Source: Lysobacterales bacterium (lineage in GTDB: Bacteria; Pseudomonadota; Gammaproteobacteria; Xanthomonadales; Rhodanobacteraceae). From it: 64,000 bases of DNA. Positions 52,407 through 62,644 of the stretch are shown piece by piece. Positions within the stretch are counted from its first letter, which is position 1. Each line of letters begins with the position of its first letter. The stretch is from positions 682,001 through 746,000 of the forward strand of contig JADJHN010000001.1 in assembly GCA_016707485.1 (NCBI GenBank), read 5' to 3'. Position numbers and translations under genes: made by a program. Under the pieces are notes generated by a model. That model had not been told where the DNA came from. It worked only from the letters and a program-made list of their open reading frames with translations, and searched no databases.

Positions 52407-53753
52407 TCAGCGCGGCAGGATGCCACGCGCGACGCAACCTTGCGCGTCGCCGCGATTCTCGAGAGTCAGACTGCCGCCATGCGCTTCGAAAATCTGCCGC
52501 GCCAGCACAAGGCCGATGCCGGAGCCACCGGGTTTGGTCGTGAAGAACGGCACGAAAAGGTTTTCCGTGTGCGGCAGGCCGCTGCCCGCATCGATTATTT
52601 CAATGCTCAATTCACTGTCAATGCATTGCCAGCGGATGCGAACTTCACCGCCGTCCGGCAAGGTCGCGTCAACCGCATTCTTGAGCAGATTGATCAACGC
52701 CTGCTCGATCTGGTCCGGATCGGCATCGATATCGACAGCGGCACCGGCTTCGACCACGACCGCCATGCGCTGCTCAAGATGGGCGACGCGCTGGACCAGC
52801 TCGGCGAAAGCAAAACGCCTCGGCTTCGGGGGCGGCAAGCGGGCGAATGCGGTATAGCGCGCCATGAATCGCGCCAGCGCTTCGGCACGATCGCCGATCA
52901 CGCCAAGTGCGCTGCCTGCATCGTCACGCCAATCCTCGGCCATGGGCTCGACCGCAAGCAGCTTGGCCAGGGTCGCGGCCATCGAGCGGATTGGCGCCAA
53001 CGAGTTGTTCAATTCATGGCCGAGCACGCGCAACAGGCGCTGCCAGGCCAAGCGCTCTTCCTCGCGCAGGGTCCGGCTCAGGTCGGTGATGACGAGCAGA
53101 TCGTGCGGCCGACCGTCCTCGCGAAACACCGCACGGCGCACTTCCCAACGTCCATTGCCGCCGGCGAAACTGCGCTCGCTGATGCACGGCTCGGTCAACG
53201 ACAAGCAATCGCCAAGACCCAGCGCAGCGGCCGAGCGCCCCTTCAAGAAATTGAATGACGAACCGAGCAAGCGCTCGGCAGCAGGATTGGCAAGCTTGAG
53301 ATGACTCTCGGCATCGAAGGCCAGCACCGCGATATCGAGCGCGGCAATCACCTTGGTCAGCAGCGCGCTCTTCTCTTCAACGGCGAGGCGCTGCTCGCGC
53401 AGGGTCTGCGCCAGCGTGTTGATCTCGATGACAACCTCGCCAATCGCATCGCCACGGCGCGCCGCAGAACCGCGCAAGCTGTAGTCGCCTTCACGCAAGG
53501 CTTCGAGCAGGTTCGACAGTGTTCGCAGCGGATAAATCGCGCGCCGGCGCAGCTCCAGCGCGAGCAATACCGTGATCACGGTGATGACTATCGATAAAAG
53601 CCATGCGTAAGCGTGCGGCGGCTCGTGAACCCAGAGCACGACAAGCAAGCTCAACAGCGCCGGCATCGCCACGATCAACCCGCCGAGCAGCAGCCGCGTC
53701 TCGTAACCCCAGCGCCTGGCGCGCGCCCGACGCTGATTCAATTCAATCGACAT
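52407..53753 (-). CDS. Sensor histidine kinase, NtrY-like
   Basis: 448 residues. Two transmembrane helices (~20-42 and ~50-68), HAMP (~70-125), PAS-like domain (~130-230), phospho-acceptor His246 in LGHELNNSLAPI (the NtrB/NtrY-type H-box) and HATPase_c with NLLKNAVDATLP, DAGSGLP and GSGIGLVLARQ. Last gene of the permease/ATPase/regulator operon; partner of the sigma54-type regulator. ATG at 53753 has AGGA eight bases upstream. Confidence 0.92.
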   Translation of the reverse strand: MSIELNQRRARARRWGYETRLLLGGLIVAMPALLSLLVVLWVHEPPHAYAWLLSIVITVITVLLALELRRRAIYPLRTLSNLLEALREGDYSLRGSAARRGDAIGEVVIEINTLAQTLREQRLAVEEKSALLTKVIAALDIAVLAFDAESHLKLANPAAERLLGSSFNFLKGRSAAALGLGDCLSLTEPCISERSFAGGNGRWEVRRAVFREDGRPHDLLVITDLSRTLREEERLAWQRLLRVLGHELNNSLAPIRSMAATLAKLLAVEPMAEDWRDDAGSALGVIGDRAEALARFMARYTAFARLPPPKPRRFAFAELVQRVAHLEQRMAVVVEAGAAVDIDADPDQIEQALINLLKNAVDATLPDGGEVRIRWQCIDSELSIEIIDAGSGLPHTENLFVPFFTTKPGGSGIGLVLARQIFEAHGGSLTLENRGDAQGCVARGILPR

Positions 53754-54023
53754 CAAGGGATCCTGGAATGAGCCGAGACGCAATCTCCATCGTGCCGTGC
53801 CAATCAGGCCGCGCAATCTCGGCGCCTGACGCCAACTGTACTAGGGCAACGCTGATCAAATGGCGCGAAGCGCCGCTTTTCGAAATGCCTGCACATCACG
53901 CTTCGCCCGCCCTCATCAGCCTGTCGGCAGCTTTTCCGCCTCTGGGAGAAGCATTCCGTTGTTGCAAAATTTCTCTCTACCGAGAACTTTTTCTCTCGTT
54001 CTCCCGAGGGGGGAAGGAAAAAC
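53754..54023. other. Intergenic between regulator and kinase genes
   Basis: 270 bases. Near 53990 a stem GAGAAC/GTTCTC can form 20-50 bases beyond the regulator stop. No gene-like frame. The unusual distance for a two-component pair suggests an internal promoter or a lost gene. Confidence 0.4.
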
Positions 54024-55415
<1,392 letters not shown>

Positions 55416-55487
55416 GGGGGCTTCCGTGATCGCGGGCTTGCGCTGTGTTCATCCTGCGGGGTACGGCCTGCTTGCGCAACTTTCGCA

Positions 55488-56153
55488 TCACGGCGTCTCG
55501 ATCCAGCCATCGCGCAGACGGATGATGCGTTGCGCCTCTGCCGCAAAGGCTTCGTTGTGGGTGACCTGGACGATGCTCATGCCCTCGCCATGCAGTTCGC
55601 CGAGCAGATCCATGATGATGCGCGCCTGGCCCGAATGCAGGGCTCCAGTTGGCTCGTCGGCAAGCAACAGGCGTGGCCGCGTGATGACCGCGCGGGCCAC
55701 CGCAACCAGCTGCTGCTGGCCGCCGGAAAGCTGGCTCGGATAGAGATCCTTCTTGCCGACGATCTGGAAACGATCAAGCAGGTCGGCGACACGTGATGCG
55801 CGCTCCCTGGCCGGCACATCGCGATACTGCAAGGGCAGATCGAGGTTCTCCCAGACCTTCAGGTCATCGATCAAATGATAATGCTGGAAGATGAAACCGA
55901 TCTTGTCGCGCTGCAAGGCCTGGCGCTTCTTTGCATCGAGCTTGTCGACGGCAACGCCATCGAGCATGTATCCGCCTTGCCAGTCGTGATCCATCATGCC
56001 CAGCACGTTGAGCAGCGAACTCTTGCCCGCACCCGAAGGCCCCATCACGCTGACGAACTCGCCCTCGGCAATGTCGAGGTTGATGTTGCGCAACACCCAG
56101 CTGCGGCCACCGGCGAGCGCAAAGGATTTTTCGACTTTCTCGAGATGGATCAT
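55488..56153 (-). CDS. ABC transporter ATPase, MacB/LolD type
   Basis: 221 residues. Walker A GPSGAGKSSLLN, Q-loop FQHYHLI, signature LSGGQQQLVAVARA (QQQ where RQR or QQQ are both known), Walker B LLLADEPTGAL and H-loop VTHN. The only ATPase of the cluster, so it probably powers the three large permeases. Its ATG overlaps the stop of the permease fragment. Confidence 0.95.
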   Translation of the reverse strand: MIHLEKVEKSFALAGGRSWVLRNINLDIAEGEFVSVMGPSGAGKSSLLNVLGMMDHDWQGGYMLDGVAVDKLDAKKRQALQRDKIGFIFQHYHLIDDLKVWENLDLPLQYRDVPARERASRVADLLDRFQIVGKKDLYPSQLSGGQQQLVAVARAVITRPRLLLADEPTGALHSGQARIIMDLLGELHGEGMSIVQVTHNEAFAAEAQRIIRLRDGWIETP

Positions 56154-56722
56154 GCTTGTTTCCTGATAACGGGATTTTCTGGATCAGCGGATTCCTGGCC
56201 AATCACGGCGAGTTTCATCTTGCCGAAATCGACCATCCGCCCGATCACCGCAGGATCGGCATTGAAGCGCTCGCGCCAGGCACGATCCGAAATCACCATC
56301 ACCTGATCCGCACCGTCGATCGCATCGCCATCGACGATGCTGCGCCCGAGCGCCGGGGCGATGCCGAGAACCTGCTCGAAACGCGGTGTCACCTGGGCCA
56401 GACGCCAACCCTGCCCGCTCGCATCGAAGCGCTCCTGCCCTGCCCCGGTGAACCCCGCGACCCCGGAAAAATGCGTGCGATAGGCCTCCAGCGCATCGCG
56501 AATTCCTGCGTTCAACCCGGCAATGAAGTCGAACTTGCGCATGTCACCGCGCATCTCCAGCAAGGCATTGCCATCGACATACGGCAGCGCTTTCCAGCGC
56601 AAGGCATGGATCGCCGAGAACGTGCTGGCATTCACCGCCACGACGATGGCAACCAACACGATCACCACCAGTGCGGCCATCGGCGCACGCTGGACTGAGC
56701 GATAAAGCGAGCGAATATTCAC
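56150..56722 (-). pseudogene. Truncated MacB-type permease (N-terminal part only)
   Basis: 190 residues from GTG at 56722, with GAGGG upstream. Contains the first helix and most of one MacB periplasmic core domain (FSAIHALRWKALPYVDGNAL, VMVISDRAWRERFNADPAVI), then a short unrelated-looking tail and a stop that overlaps the ATPase start. Neighbouring permeases are ~800 residues, so both FtsX membrane modules are missing. It could be a decayed permease kept because of coupling to the ATPase, or a deliberately shortened accessory protein. Confidence 0.7.
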
Positions 56723-56842
56723 CGAACCCTCGCCGACCCAATGGAAGCCGCAGACCGCGCTTCGACCTGAAATGCCTCAACCCGTTCACGGGCTTCACTT
56801 GGCAAATCCACATGCGGTAGCGCGGCATTGGTGGATGTGATA

Positions 56843-56865
56843 GCATCAAAATGATGTTTTGATGC
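56843..56865 (+). promoter_or_regulatory. Palindromic operator before the toxin-antitoxin genes
   Basis: Perfect 9-base arms GCATCAAAA and TTTTGATGC separated by TGATG, 14 bases before the antitoxin ATG. AT-rich in a GC-rich setting. A typical position for autoregulation by an antitoxin or antitoxin-toxin complex. Confidence 0.7.
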
Positions 56866-56878
56866 GTAGACAATTACC

Positions 56879-57118
56879 ATGCGTACAACACTTTCCATCG
56901 CCGAAGACGCCTTGCTGGTGGCGCGGCGGCTGGCCGAACGCGAGCGCATCAGCCTCGGCGAGGCCGTTTCCGAACTGGTGCGCAGCGGCGCGCAAGCGCG
57001 CATCGCCGAGCCGACGCGCACGCAGAAGTTGCGCGGGCGCTTCGCGCTGCTGCCCGCGCGCGACGAGACCATCACGATCGAACATGTCCGCGAACTGATG
57101 GAGCGCGAGGGGATCTGA
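56879..57118 (+). CDS. VapB-like antitoxin
   Basis: 79 residues. Ribbon-helix-helix-like N-terminus (MRTTLSIAEDALLVARRLAE, RISLGEAVSELVRSG) that would bind the palindrome upstream, and a C-terminal toxin-binding tail (ITIEHVRELMEREGI). Stop TGA overlaps the toxin ATG (TGATG), so the pair is translationally coupled. Lies on the strand opposite to the surrounding permease operon. Confidence 0.85.
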   Translation: MRTTLSIAEDALLVARRLAERERISLGEAVSELVRSGAQARIAEPTRTQKLRGRFALLPARDETITIEHVRELMEREGI

Positions 57119-57549
57119 TGCGCCATCTGCTCGACGTCAATGTCTGGGTCGCACTGTTCGACGACGCCCACGTCGCTGCCGATCGTGCCAATGCCTTCAT
57201 CGCGACGCCGCGCGTGCGCATCGCCACCTGTCCGCTGGTCGAGAACGGTGTCATCCGGGTCATGAACCTGCCGATGTACGGACGTCGCGGCGCGGTCGGG
57301 CTCGATCGCGTACGCCGCCAGCTTGCGCGCTCCTGCCTCGAACTCGATCACGAATTCTGGCCCGACGACATCAGCCTGCGCGATGATCGTGTCGCCGATT
57401 TCGCGCGTGTCCACGGACACAACCAGATCACCGACCTCTACCTGCTCGCACTTGCCGTCGAGCACGCTGGCGCCCTGGTGACCTTCGATCAGGGGATTTC
57501 GCTCGACGCCGTGCGCGGCGCAAAGCCGAAACATCTGCGCATCCTCTGA
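57118..57549 (+). CDS. VapC-like PIN-domain toxin
   Basis: 143 residues. PIN nuclease acidic residues are visible: Asp6 in LLDVNVWVALFDDAH, Glu in CPLVENGVIRVMN, Asp in HNQITDLYLLALA and Asp in LVTFDQG. VapC toxins cleave tRNA or rRNA when freed from VapB. The TA pair is inserted between two permease genes, and the adjacent permease fragment is truncated. Confidence 0.9.
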   Translation: MRHLLDVNVWVALFDDAHVAADRANAFIATPRVRIATCPLVENGVIRVMNLPMYGRRGAVGLDRVRRQLARSCLELDHEFWPDDISLRDDRVADFARVHGHNQITDLYLLALAVEHAGALVTFDQGISLDAVRGAKPKHLRIL

Positions 57550-57583
57550 CTCGACGTAACCCGCTCTTGCCGGGCAGGAATAC

Positions 57584-60022
57584 TCATTCATTGCGCAAGG
57601 CCAGCATCGGATCCACGCGCAAGGCGCGGCGGGCGGGAATCAGGGCGGCGAACAACAAGGCTGCGGCGAGAACCGCGATCACCAGCGCGTAAACCAGCGG
57701 GTCGTTCGCTGCGCCCGGCATGACCACGGCACCCAGCAGGCGCGAGAAAGCCAAGGCCAGCGGGATACCGATGACCAGGCCGATGATGACTTGTCGCGCA
57801 CCACGTTTGAGCACCAGGCCAAGCACGCCACGCGATCCGGCACCGAGGGCGCGGCGCACGCCGATCTCGCGGGTGCGCGCATTGACGTCGAATGCCAGCA
57901 CGGCGTAAATGCCGGCAACGGCCAGCAACAGCGCGAACACGGCGAAGACGCCGAACAGGTCGGCAATGATGTTGCTGCCCCAGAGCATCTTGTCGCGCCA
58001 CTGGTTCATGCCTTGCAACCAGTACACCGGCAGATTGGCATCGACGCCGCGAACCGCGCTGCGCACTGCTTCGCCCAGGGCCGCGACATTGCCCTCGGCG
58101 CGCAGGGCAAAGCTGACGATGGCCGGCGGATTCTGGCTGATCGGGCGGAACACATTGCCATCACCGCGATGCGCCGGAAGGGTCGCGGCAGTGATCAGGT
58201 AATCGGCCTGCAGGCTGTCGGCGACGACACCGACCACTTCCAGCCACGGACTTTGCGCATCCTTCGGATTCAGCTGCACGCGCTGGCCGAGCGCACTCGC
58301 ATGCGGCCAGACCTTCGCTGCGAAACCGGCACTGACCACGGCAACCAGCGGGCTGCTGGCCGTATCACGTGCATCGAATCCACGGCCTTCGCGCAAGGCG
58401 ATGCCGAACACCTTGAAGAAATCATCGCTGACACTCGATGACCAGGCTTGCGGACGATCCTTGTCTTCGATCGCCTCGTCACCGACACGTGCATATTTCT
58501 GACGCTCGTAACCCATCAGCGGCAAGGTGCTGGCAAAGGCGACGGCGCTGACGCCGGGCAAGGCGTGCAAGCGCGGCGCGAGATCATCGGTGAAGCGCAG
58601 GCGTGCGGCGGCATCCGGATAATCGGCTTCGAACATCGCGATGCGCCCGCTCAGCACTTGCCCGGTGTCGATGCCGAGCGGCGCCTCCTGCGCCTGCAAC
58701 GCGCTGCGGATGGCGACCCCGGCGCAAACCAGCAAGATCACGCTCAAGGCCACTTCGGCGGCCACCAGCGAGCGCCCCAACTTGCTGCCATCGCCGATGC
58801 TGCCCGTGCTGCCCTGGCGCAATCCGGATTGAATATCGACGCGACCGGCGCGCAATGCCGGCAGCAACCCGGCGAGCAGCGCCGCAGCGAGGGCAATGCC
58901 GCCGCTGAAGGCCAGATCGTGCCAATCCGTGCTGTAGTTGACCCAGTAAGGCATGAAGCCGTTGCCTGCGGTCATCGTCTGCGTCATCAACTGACCGGCG
59001 ACTTCGGCACCGGCGTAACCCAGCATGCCTGCCAGCGCGGCGATGATCATCGATTCGCTCATTACCTGCCTGACCAGGCGACCTCGGCTCGCACCGAGTG
59101 CGCTGCGCACGGAAAGCTCGCGCGCGCGCGCCGAGAAGCGCGCCATGACCAGGCTGGCAACGTTCGCGCAGGCAATCAGCAACACCAGCAGGACGGCGAT
59201 GAACATGGTCCGGGTGGCACCGAGGATCTGCGGCAGGATGAACTCATCGGCGAACGCCTCGACCTTGGCCTGATCGCCCCGCAAGGGCTCGCCGCGTTCT
59301 GCAGCAAGCCCGCTCATCAGGTTGGTGAAATCGGCCTGCGCCTGGGCCATCGAAACACCGGGCAACAAGCGGCCGAAGGTCTTGACCCGAATCTGGTCTG
59401 CGCCAGGTCCCGGGCTTCGACCACTCGACAACGGCAACCAAAGCGATTCGGCCATGGGGAAGGCGAAATCGCGCGGCATCACGCCGATCACGCGCGTCGG
59501 CTTGCCATTGATGCGCAAGGATCGACCGATCACCGCCGGGTCCGCATTCAGATGCTGCTGCCACAAGTCGAATCCGATCACCGCCACCGGCTCTGCGCCT
59601 TCGCCCTGGTCGGGCGCGGCAAGATCGCGACCGAGAATCGGCACGACGCCGAGGGTCGACAAGGCATCGGCGCTGATCCACGCCCCGGAAAGACGCTCGG
59701 CCGGGCCATCGATGCCGCCGAGATTGGCCGTGCCGACCGTGTAGGCGGCGAGCGATTGCAGGCTTTTCTGGCGCTCGCGCAAATCCAGCCAGTCCAGCGC
59801 CGGCACGGCCAGGTTGCGCGAAGTCGCGCGGCTGTCGGTGTACTCGAAATGTACCAGCCGATCCGGATCGGGAAACGGCAGCGGCTTCAGCACGAAGGCA
59901 TTGATGCTGCTGAACATGAAGATCGACAGGCCAATGCCGGCACTCAGCATCAACACGGACACGGCGGTGAACACCGGCGACCGCAGCAAGGCGCGCAGGG
60001 CAAAGCGGAAATCAGCGAGCAT
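57584..60022 (-). CDS. Large duplicated ABC permease, ADOP/MacB-FtsX type (1)
   Basis: 812 residues. Order: N-terminal helix, MacB_PCD periplasmic domain, FtsX module of three helices (~285-420), second MacB_PCD domain (~430-680), FtsX module (~690-805), ending PARRALRVDPMLALRNE, the usual terminus of this group. N-terminal ALRALLRSPVFTAVSVLMLS is typical of ADOP permeases. Convergent with the VapC gene, 34 bases apart. Substrate unknown. Confidence 0.92.
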   Translation of the reverse strand: MLADFRFALRALLRSPVFTAVSVLMLSAGIGLSIFMFSSINAFVLKPLPFPDPDRLVHFEYTDSRATSRNLAVPALDWLDLRERQKSLQSLAAYTVGTANLGGIDGPAERLSGAWISADALSTLGVVPILGRDLAAPDQGEGAEPVAVIGFDLWQQHLNADPAVIGRSLRINGKPTRVIGVMPRDFAFPMAESLWLPLSSGRSPGPGADQIRVKTFGRLLPGVSMAQAQADFTNLMSGLAAERGEPLRGDQAKVEAFADEFILPQILGATRTMFIAVLLVLLIACANVASLVMARFSARARELSVRSALGASRGRLVRQVMSESMIIAALAGMLGYAGAEVAGQLMTQTMTAGNGFMPYWVNYSTDWHDLAFSGGIALAAALLAGLLPALRAGRVDIQSGLRQGSTGSIGDGSKLGRSLVAAEVALSVILLVCAGVAIRSALQAQEAPLGIDTGQVLSGRIAMFEADYPDAAARLRFTDDLAPRLHALPGVSAVAFASTLPLMGYERQKYARVGDEAIEDKDRPQAWSSSVSDDFFKVFGIALREGRGFDARDTASSPLVAVVSAGFAAKVWPHASALGQRVQLNPKDAQSPWLEVVGVVADSLQADYLITAATLPAHRGDGNVFRPISQNPPAIVSFALRAEGNVAALGEAVRSAVRGVDANLPVYWLQGMNQWRDKMLWGSNIIADLFGVFAVFALLLAVAGIYAVLAFDVNARTREIGVRRALGAGSRGVLGLVLKRGARQVIIGLVIGIPLALAFSRLLGAVVMPGAANDPLVYALVIAVLAAALLFAALIPARRALRVDPMLALRNE

Positions 60023-60215
60023 GGTGCATTCCTTGTTCCAGGAAAGGGGTCAACAGGGATTTCATTGCCGATGTGCCTCTGCAGGAGGGACCTTCAGGCC
60101 CGATGCCCTTGCCGCGGATTTCAGAAAAGCATCGCCCCCAAGAGGGGACAAGCGACGGAAGCCGTGTCCTGCGACATCCACTTCGTCGGAGACAAGAAAC
60201 ATCGTCACGGCCCAA

Positions 60216-62615
60216 TCACATCAGCGCATCGCGCGGAGTCATCGCGCTTGCGCGACGTGCGGGCAAAAGACAAGCAACCAGCAATGTGATCAGCAGCACG
60301 ATGCAGACACCGAGCAAGGCCGGCACATCGATGGTTGGAACGCCCTGCATGCGGTTGCCCGCCACGCGCGCCAGCGCGACCGCGCCGATTGCACCGACCA
60401 CGACACCGGTGATGCCGATGCGCATGCCGCCCTTGACGACCAGCGCAGCAATGCGCTGGCGCGTTGAGCCGAGCGCCTGGCGCAAGGCGAACTCGCCCTG
60501 GCGCTGCCCCACCGCAAACGCCATCAACCCGTACAGGCCGCTGATCGCGAGGGTGAAGGCGACACCGGCAAAGGCGCCGAGCAACAGCAGGCTGAAGCGT
60601 CGATCGGCGAGCGAACTGGCGCGCACTTCGGCGAGCGGGCGCACGCTGTAGGGAATGCCTGTCGCGCTGGTTTCGAGCACGCGACGCAGCGATGGCATGA
60701 CAGCCGCCATCGGCAAGCGCGTGCGTACGAGGATGTTGAATTCAGCGGCAACTTGCGGACGCTGGGCGAGATCGACATAGACCGTGCCGACTGCTTCGCG
60801 ATCGAGGCCATGCTGGCGCACATCGCCGACGACACCGACGATGGTCAGCAGATGCAGGTCGCCATCCATGTTGCCGAACTGGATCTGCTTGCCGAGCGGA
60901 TCCTGATCGCCCCAGGTTGCCTTGGCCACGGCGGCGCTGATCACCGCGACGTGGCCGCCCTCGGCGTGATCGGTTTCCGCGAAAGCGCGTCCGTCCAGCA
61001 GCGGGATGCCGGCGGCCTCGAAGTAGCCGGGGCTGGCGACGCGGAATTCGGCATTGCCGATCGGTGCCGGTGGTGCCTGATCGAAATTGCTCACCGCGCC
61101 ATCGAAGAAGCTGCCGTTGGCGCCCTCGGAAGTCAGCGGCAGGCTGCTGACGCCACCGACCACGCTGACGCCGGGGATTGCCGCGAATTCCTGCATCAAT
61201 GTGGCATAGCGCCGTGCCGTTTCGGCAGCGACTTCCGCATCCTGCGTCCACGGCTGTGAAACCTGCACGGCAATCGCGCCATCGGCGTTGAAACCGGGAT
61301 CGACATTGAGCAACTGGACGAAGCTGCGCGCGAGCAAGGCCGTGCCGATCAGCAGCACGGTGGTCAATGCGGTCTGGGCAACGAGCAGGAGGCCGCGCGT
61401 GCGCAACTGCTGTCGCCCGGGCGACTGTCCGCGACCGCTCTCGCGCAAGGTCGCCATCGTGGCCGTGTGCCGCGTGCTCCAGAGCACCGCCAGCGTGGCA
61501 ATCACGGCGATGGCCAACGCAGCGACGAGGCTGATCGCAATGCTCGCGCCATCGAGACGGATGCCTTGCGCACGCGGCAAGCTCTCGCCTGCGGCATGCA
61601 CGAGGACGCGCAGCGCGGCAGCGGCAATGCCGAGCGCACCCAGCGTGGCCATGCCGACGATCAGCAGGCTTTCGAGAAAAACCTGCATCGCCAGGCGCAG
61701 GTCGCTGGCACCCAGTGCCGCGCGCACGGCGAATTCGCGACTGCGCGAGGCATTCAGCGCGAGCAACAGATGAGTGGTGTTGGTGATCGCGATCAGCAAA
61801 AGGAAAGCCGTGCCGGCGGCGAGCAGCAGCAAGCCGCTGCGCACCGGCGCGGCGATGGCTTCGGCCAATGGCGTCAATTCGAAATTCTCCGCGTTGGTCT
61901 GGCTTCCATGCGCCTGCTTGAGTCGCGTGGCGAGCGCACTGGCCGCCAGGCGTGCCTGAGCGAGATCCCCGGCGCGCTTCAGGCGACCGAGCACGCGCCA
62001 GTTGTGCGCGGTGCGCGAGTTGCCGATGTCGTCTCGGTATGGAATCCAGACTCCGGTGCTTTCCGGAAAAGCAAAATCCGCCGCCATCACGGCAACCACC
62101 GAATAGCGTTCGCCATCGACGATGACGCGTTGGCCGAGCACATCGGCACGACCCTGGAACAGCGATTGCCACAACGACTGGCTGATCACCGCAAACGGCT
62201 CGCGGTCGTCGCGCGTGTAGGCGCGCCCAAGCATCGGCGTGCTGGCGAGCACCTGGAAGAATCCGCCCACGGTCGAGGCAATGACGCCGCGTACCGTCTG
62301 CTCGCCCGCCTGCACGGTGCCGGAGCCGTAGCCGTAACCCGCCATCGCCTCGAACTCGTCGATGCCGGCGGCGAGATCGCTGTAGTTCGGCCCGGCCACG
62401 TTCATCGCATGGCCTTCATTGGACAATTCGCGGATCTGCACGAGGCGATCGGCATCCGGATACGGCAAGCTGCGCAACATCACCGCATCGATCACGCAAT
62501 AAATCGCGATCGCCGCAGCCAGTCCGACCGCCAGCGAAGCAGCGGCAAACAAGGTCAGGCCGAAGCGCGAACGCAGGCTGCGCAAGGCGAAGCGCAAATC
62601 AGTGGCGATGTTCAT
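60216..62615 (-). CDS. Large duplicated ABC permease, ADOP/MacB-FtsX type (2)
   Basis: 799 residues from ATG 62615 (MNIATDLRFALRSLRSRFGL) with GGGAG five bases upstream. Same double MacB_PCD/FtsX layout as its neighbours, about 800 residues, diverged in sequence from the first. Ends PARRASAMTPRDALM. 29 bases downstream of permease 3, so co-transcribed; 193 bases precede permease 1. Confidence 0.92.
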   Translation of the reverse strand: MNIATDLRFALRSLRSRFGLTLFAAASLAVGLAAAIAIYCVIDAVMLRSLPYPDADRLVQIRELSNEGHAMNVAGPNYSDLAAGIDEFEAMAGYGYGSGTVQAGEQTVRGVIASTVGGFFQVLASTPMLGRAYTRDDREPFAVISQSLWQSLFQGRADVLGQRVIVDGERYSVVAVMAADFAFPESTGVWIPYRDDIGNSRTAHNWRVLGRLKRAGDLAQARLAASALATRLKQAHGSQTNAENFELTPLAEAIAAPVRSGLLLLAAGTAFLLLIAITNTTHLLLALNASRSREFAVRAALGASDLRLAMQVFLESLLIVGMATLGALGIAAAALRVLVHAAGESLPRAQGIRLDGASIAISLVAALAIAVIATLAVLWSTRHTATMATLRESGRGQSPGRQQLRTRGLLLVAQTALTTVLLIGTALLARSFVQLLNVDPGFNADGAIAVQVSQPWTQDAEVAAETARRYATLMQEFAAIPGVSVVGGVSSLPLTSEGANGSFFDGAVSNFDQAPPAPIGNAEFRVASPGYFEAAGIPLLDGRAFAETDHAEGGHVAVISAAVAKATWGDQDPLGKQIQFGNMDGDLHLLTIVGVVGDVRQHGLDREAVGTVYVDLAQRPQVAAEFNILVRTRLPMAAVMPSLRRVLETSATGIPYSVRPLAEVRASSLADRRFSLLLLGAFAGVAFTLAISGLYGLMAFAVGQRQGEFALRQALGSTRQRIAALVVKGGMRIGITGVVVGAIGAVALARVAGNRMQGVPTIDVPALLGVCIVLLITLLVACLLPARRASAMTPRDALM

Positions 62616-62644
62616 GGGCGCTCCCGAAGCGATGGGGAAAACGG

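Noticed and set aside
60023..60215. Possible small gene between permeases 1 and 2
   Set aside because: Frames here have no ribosome site or recognisable product; likely only spacer.
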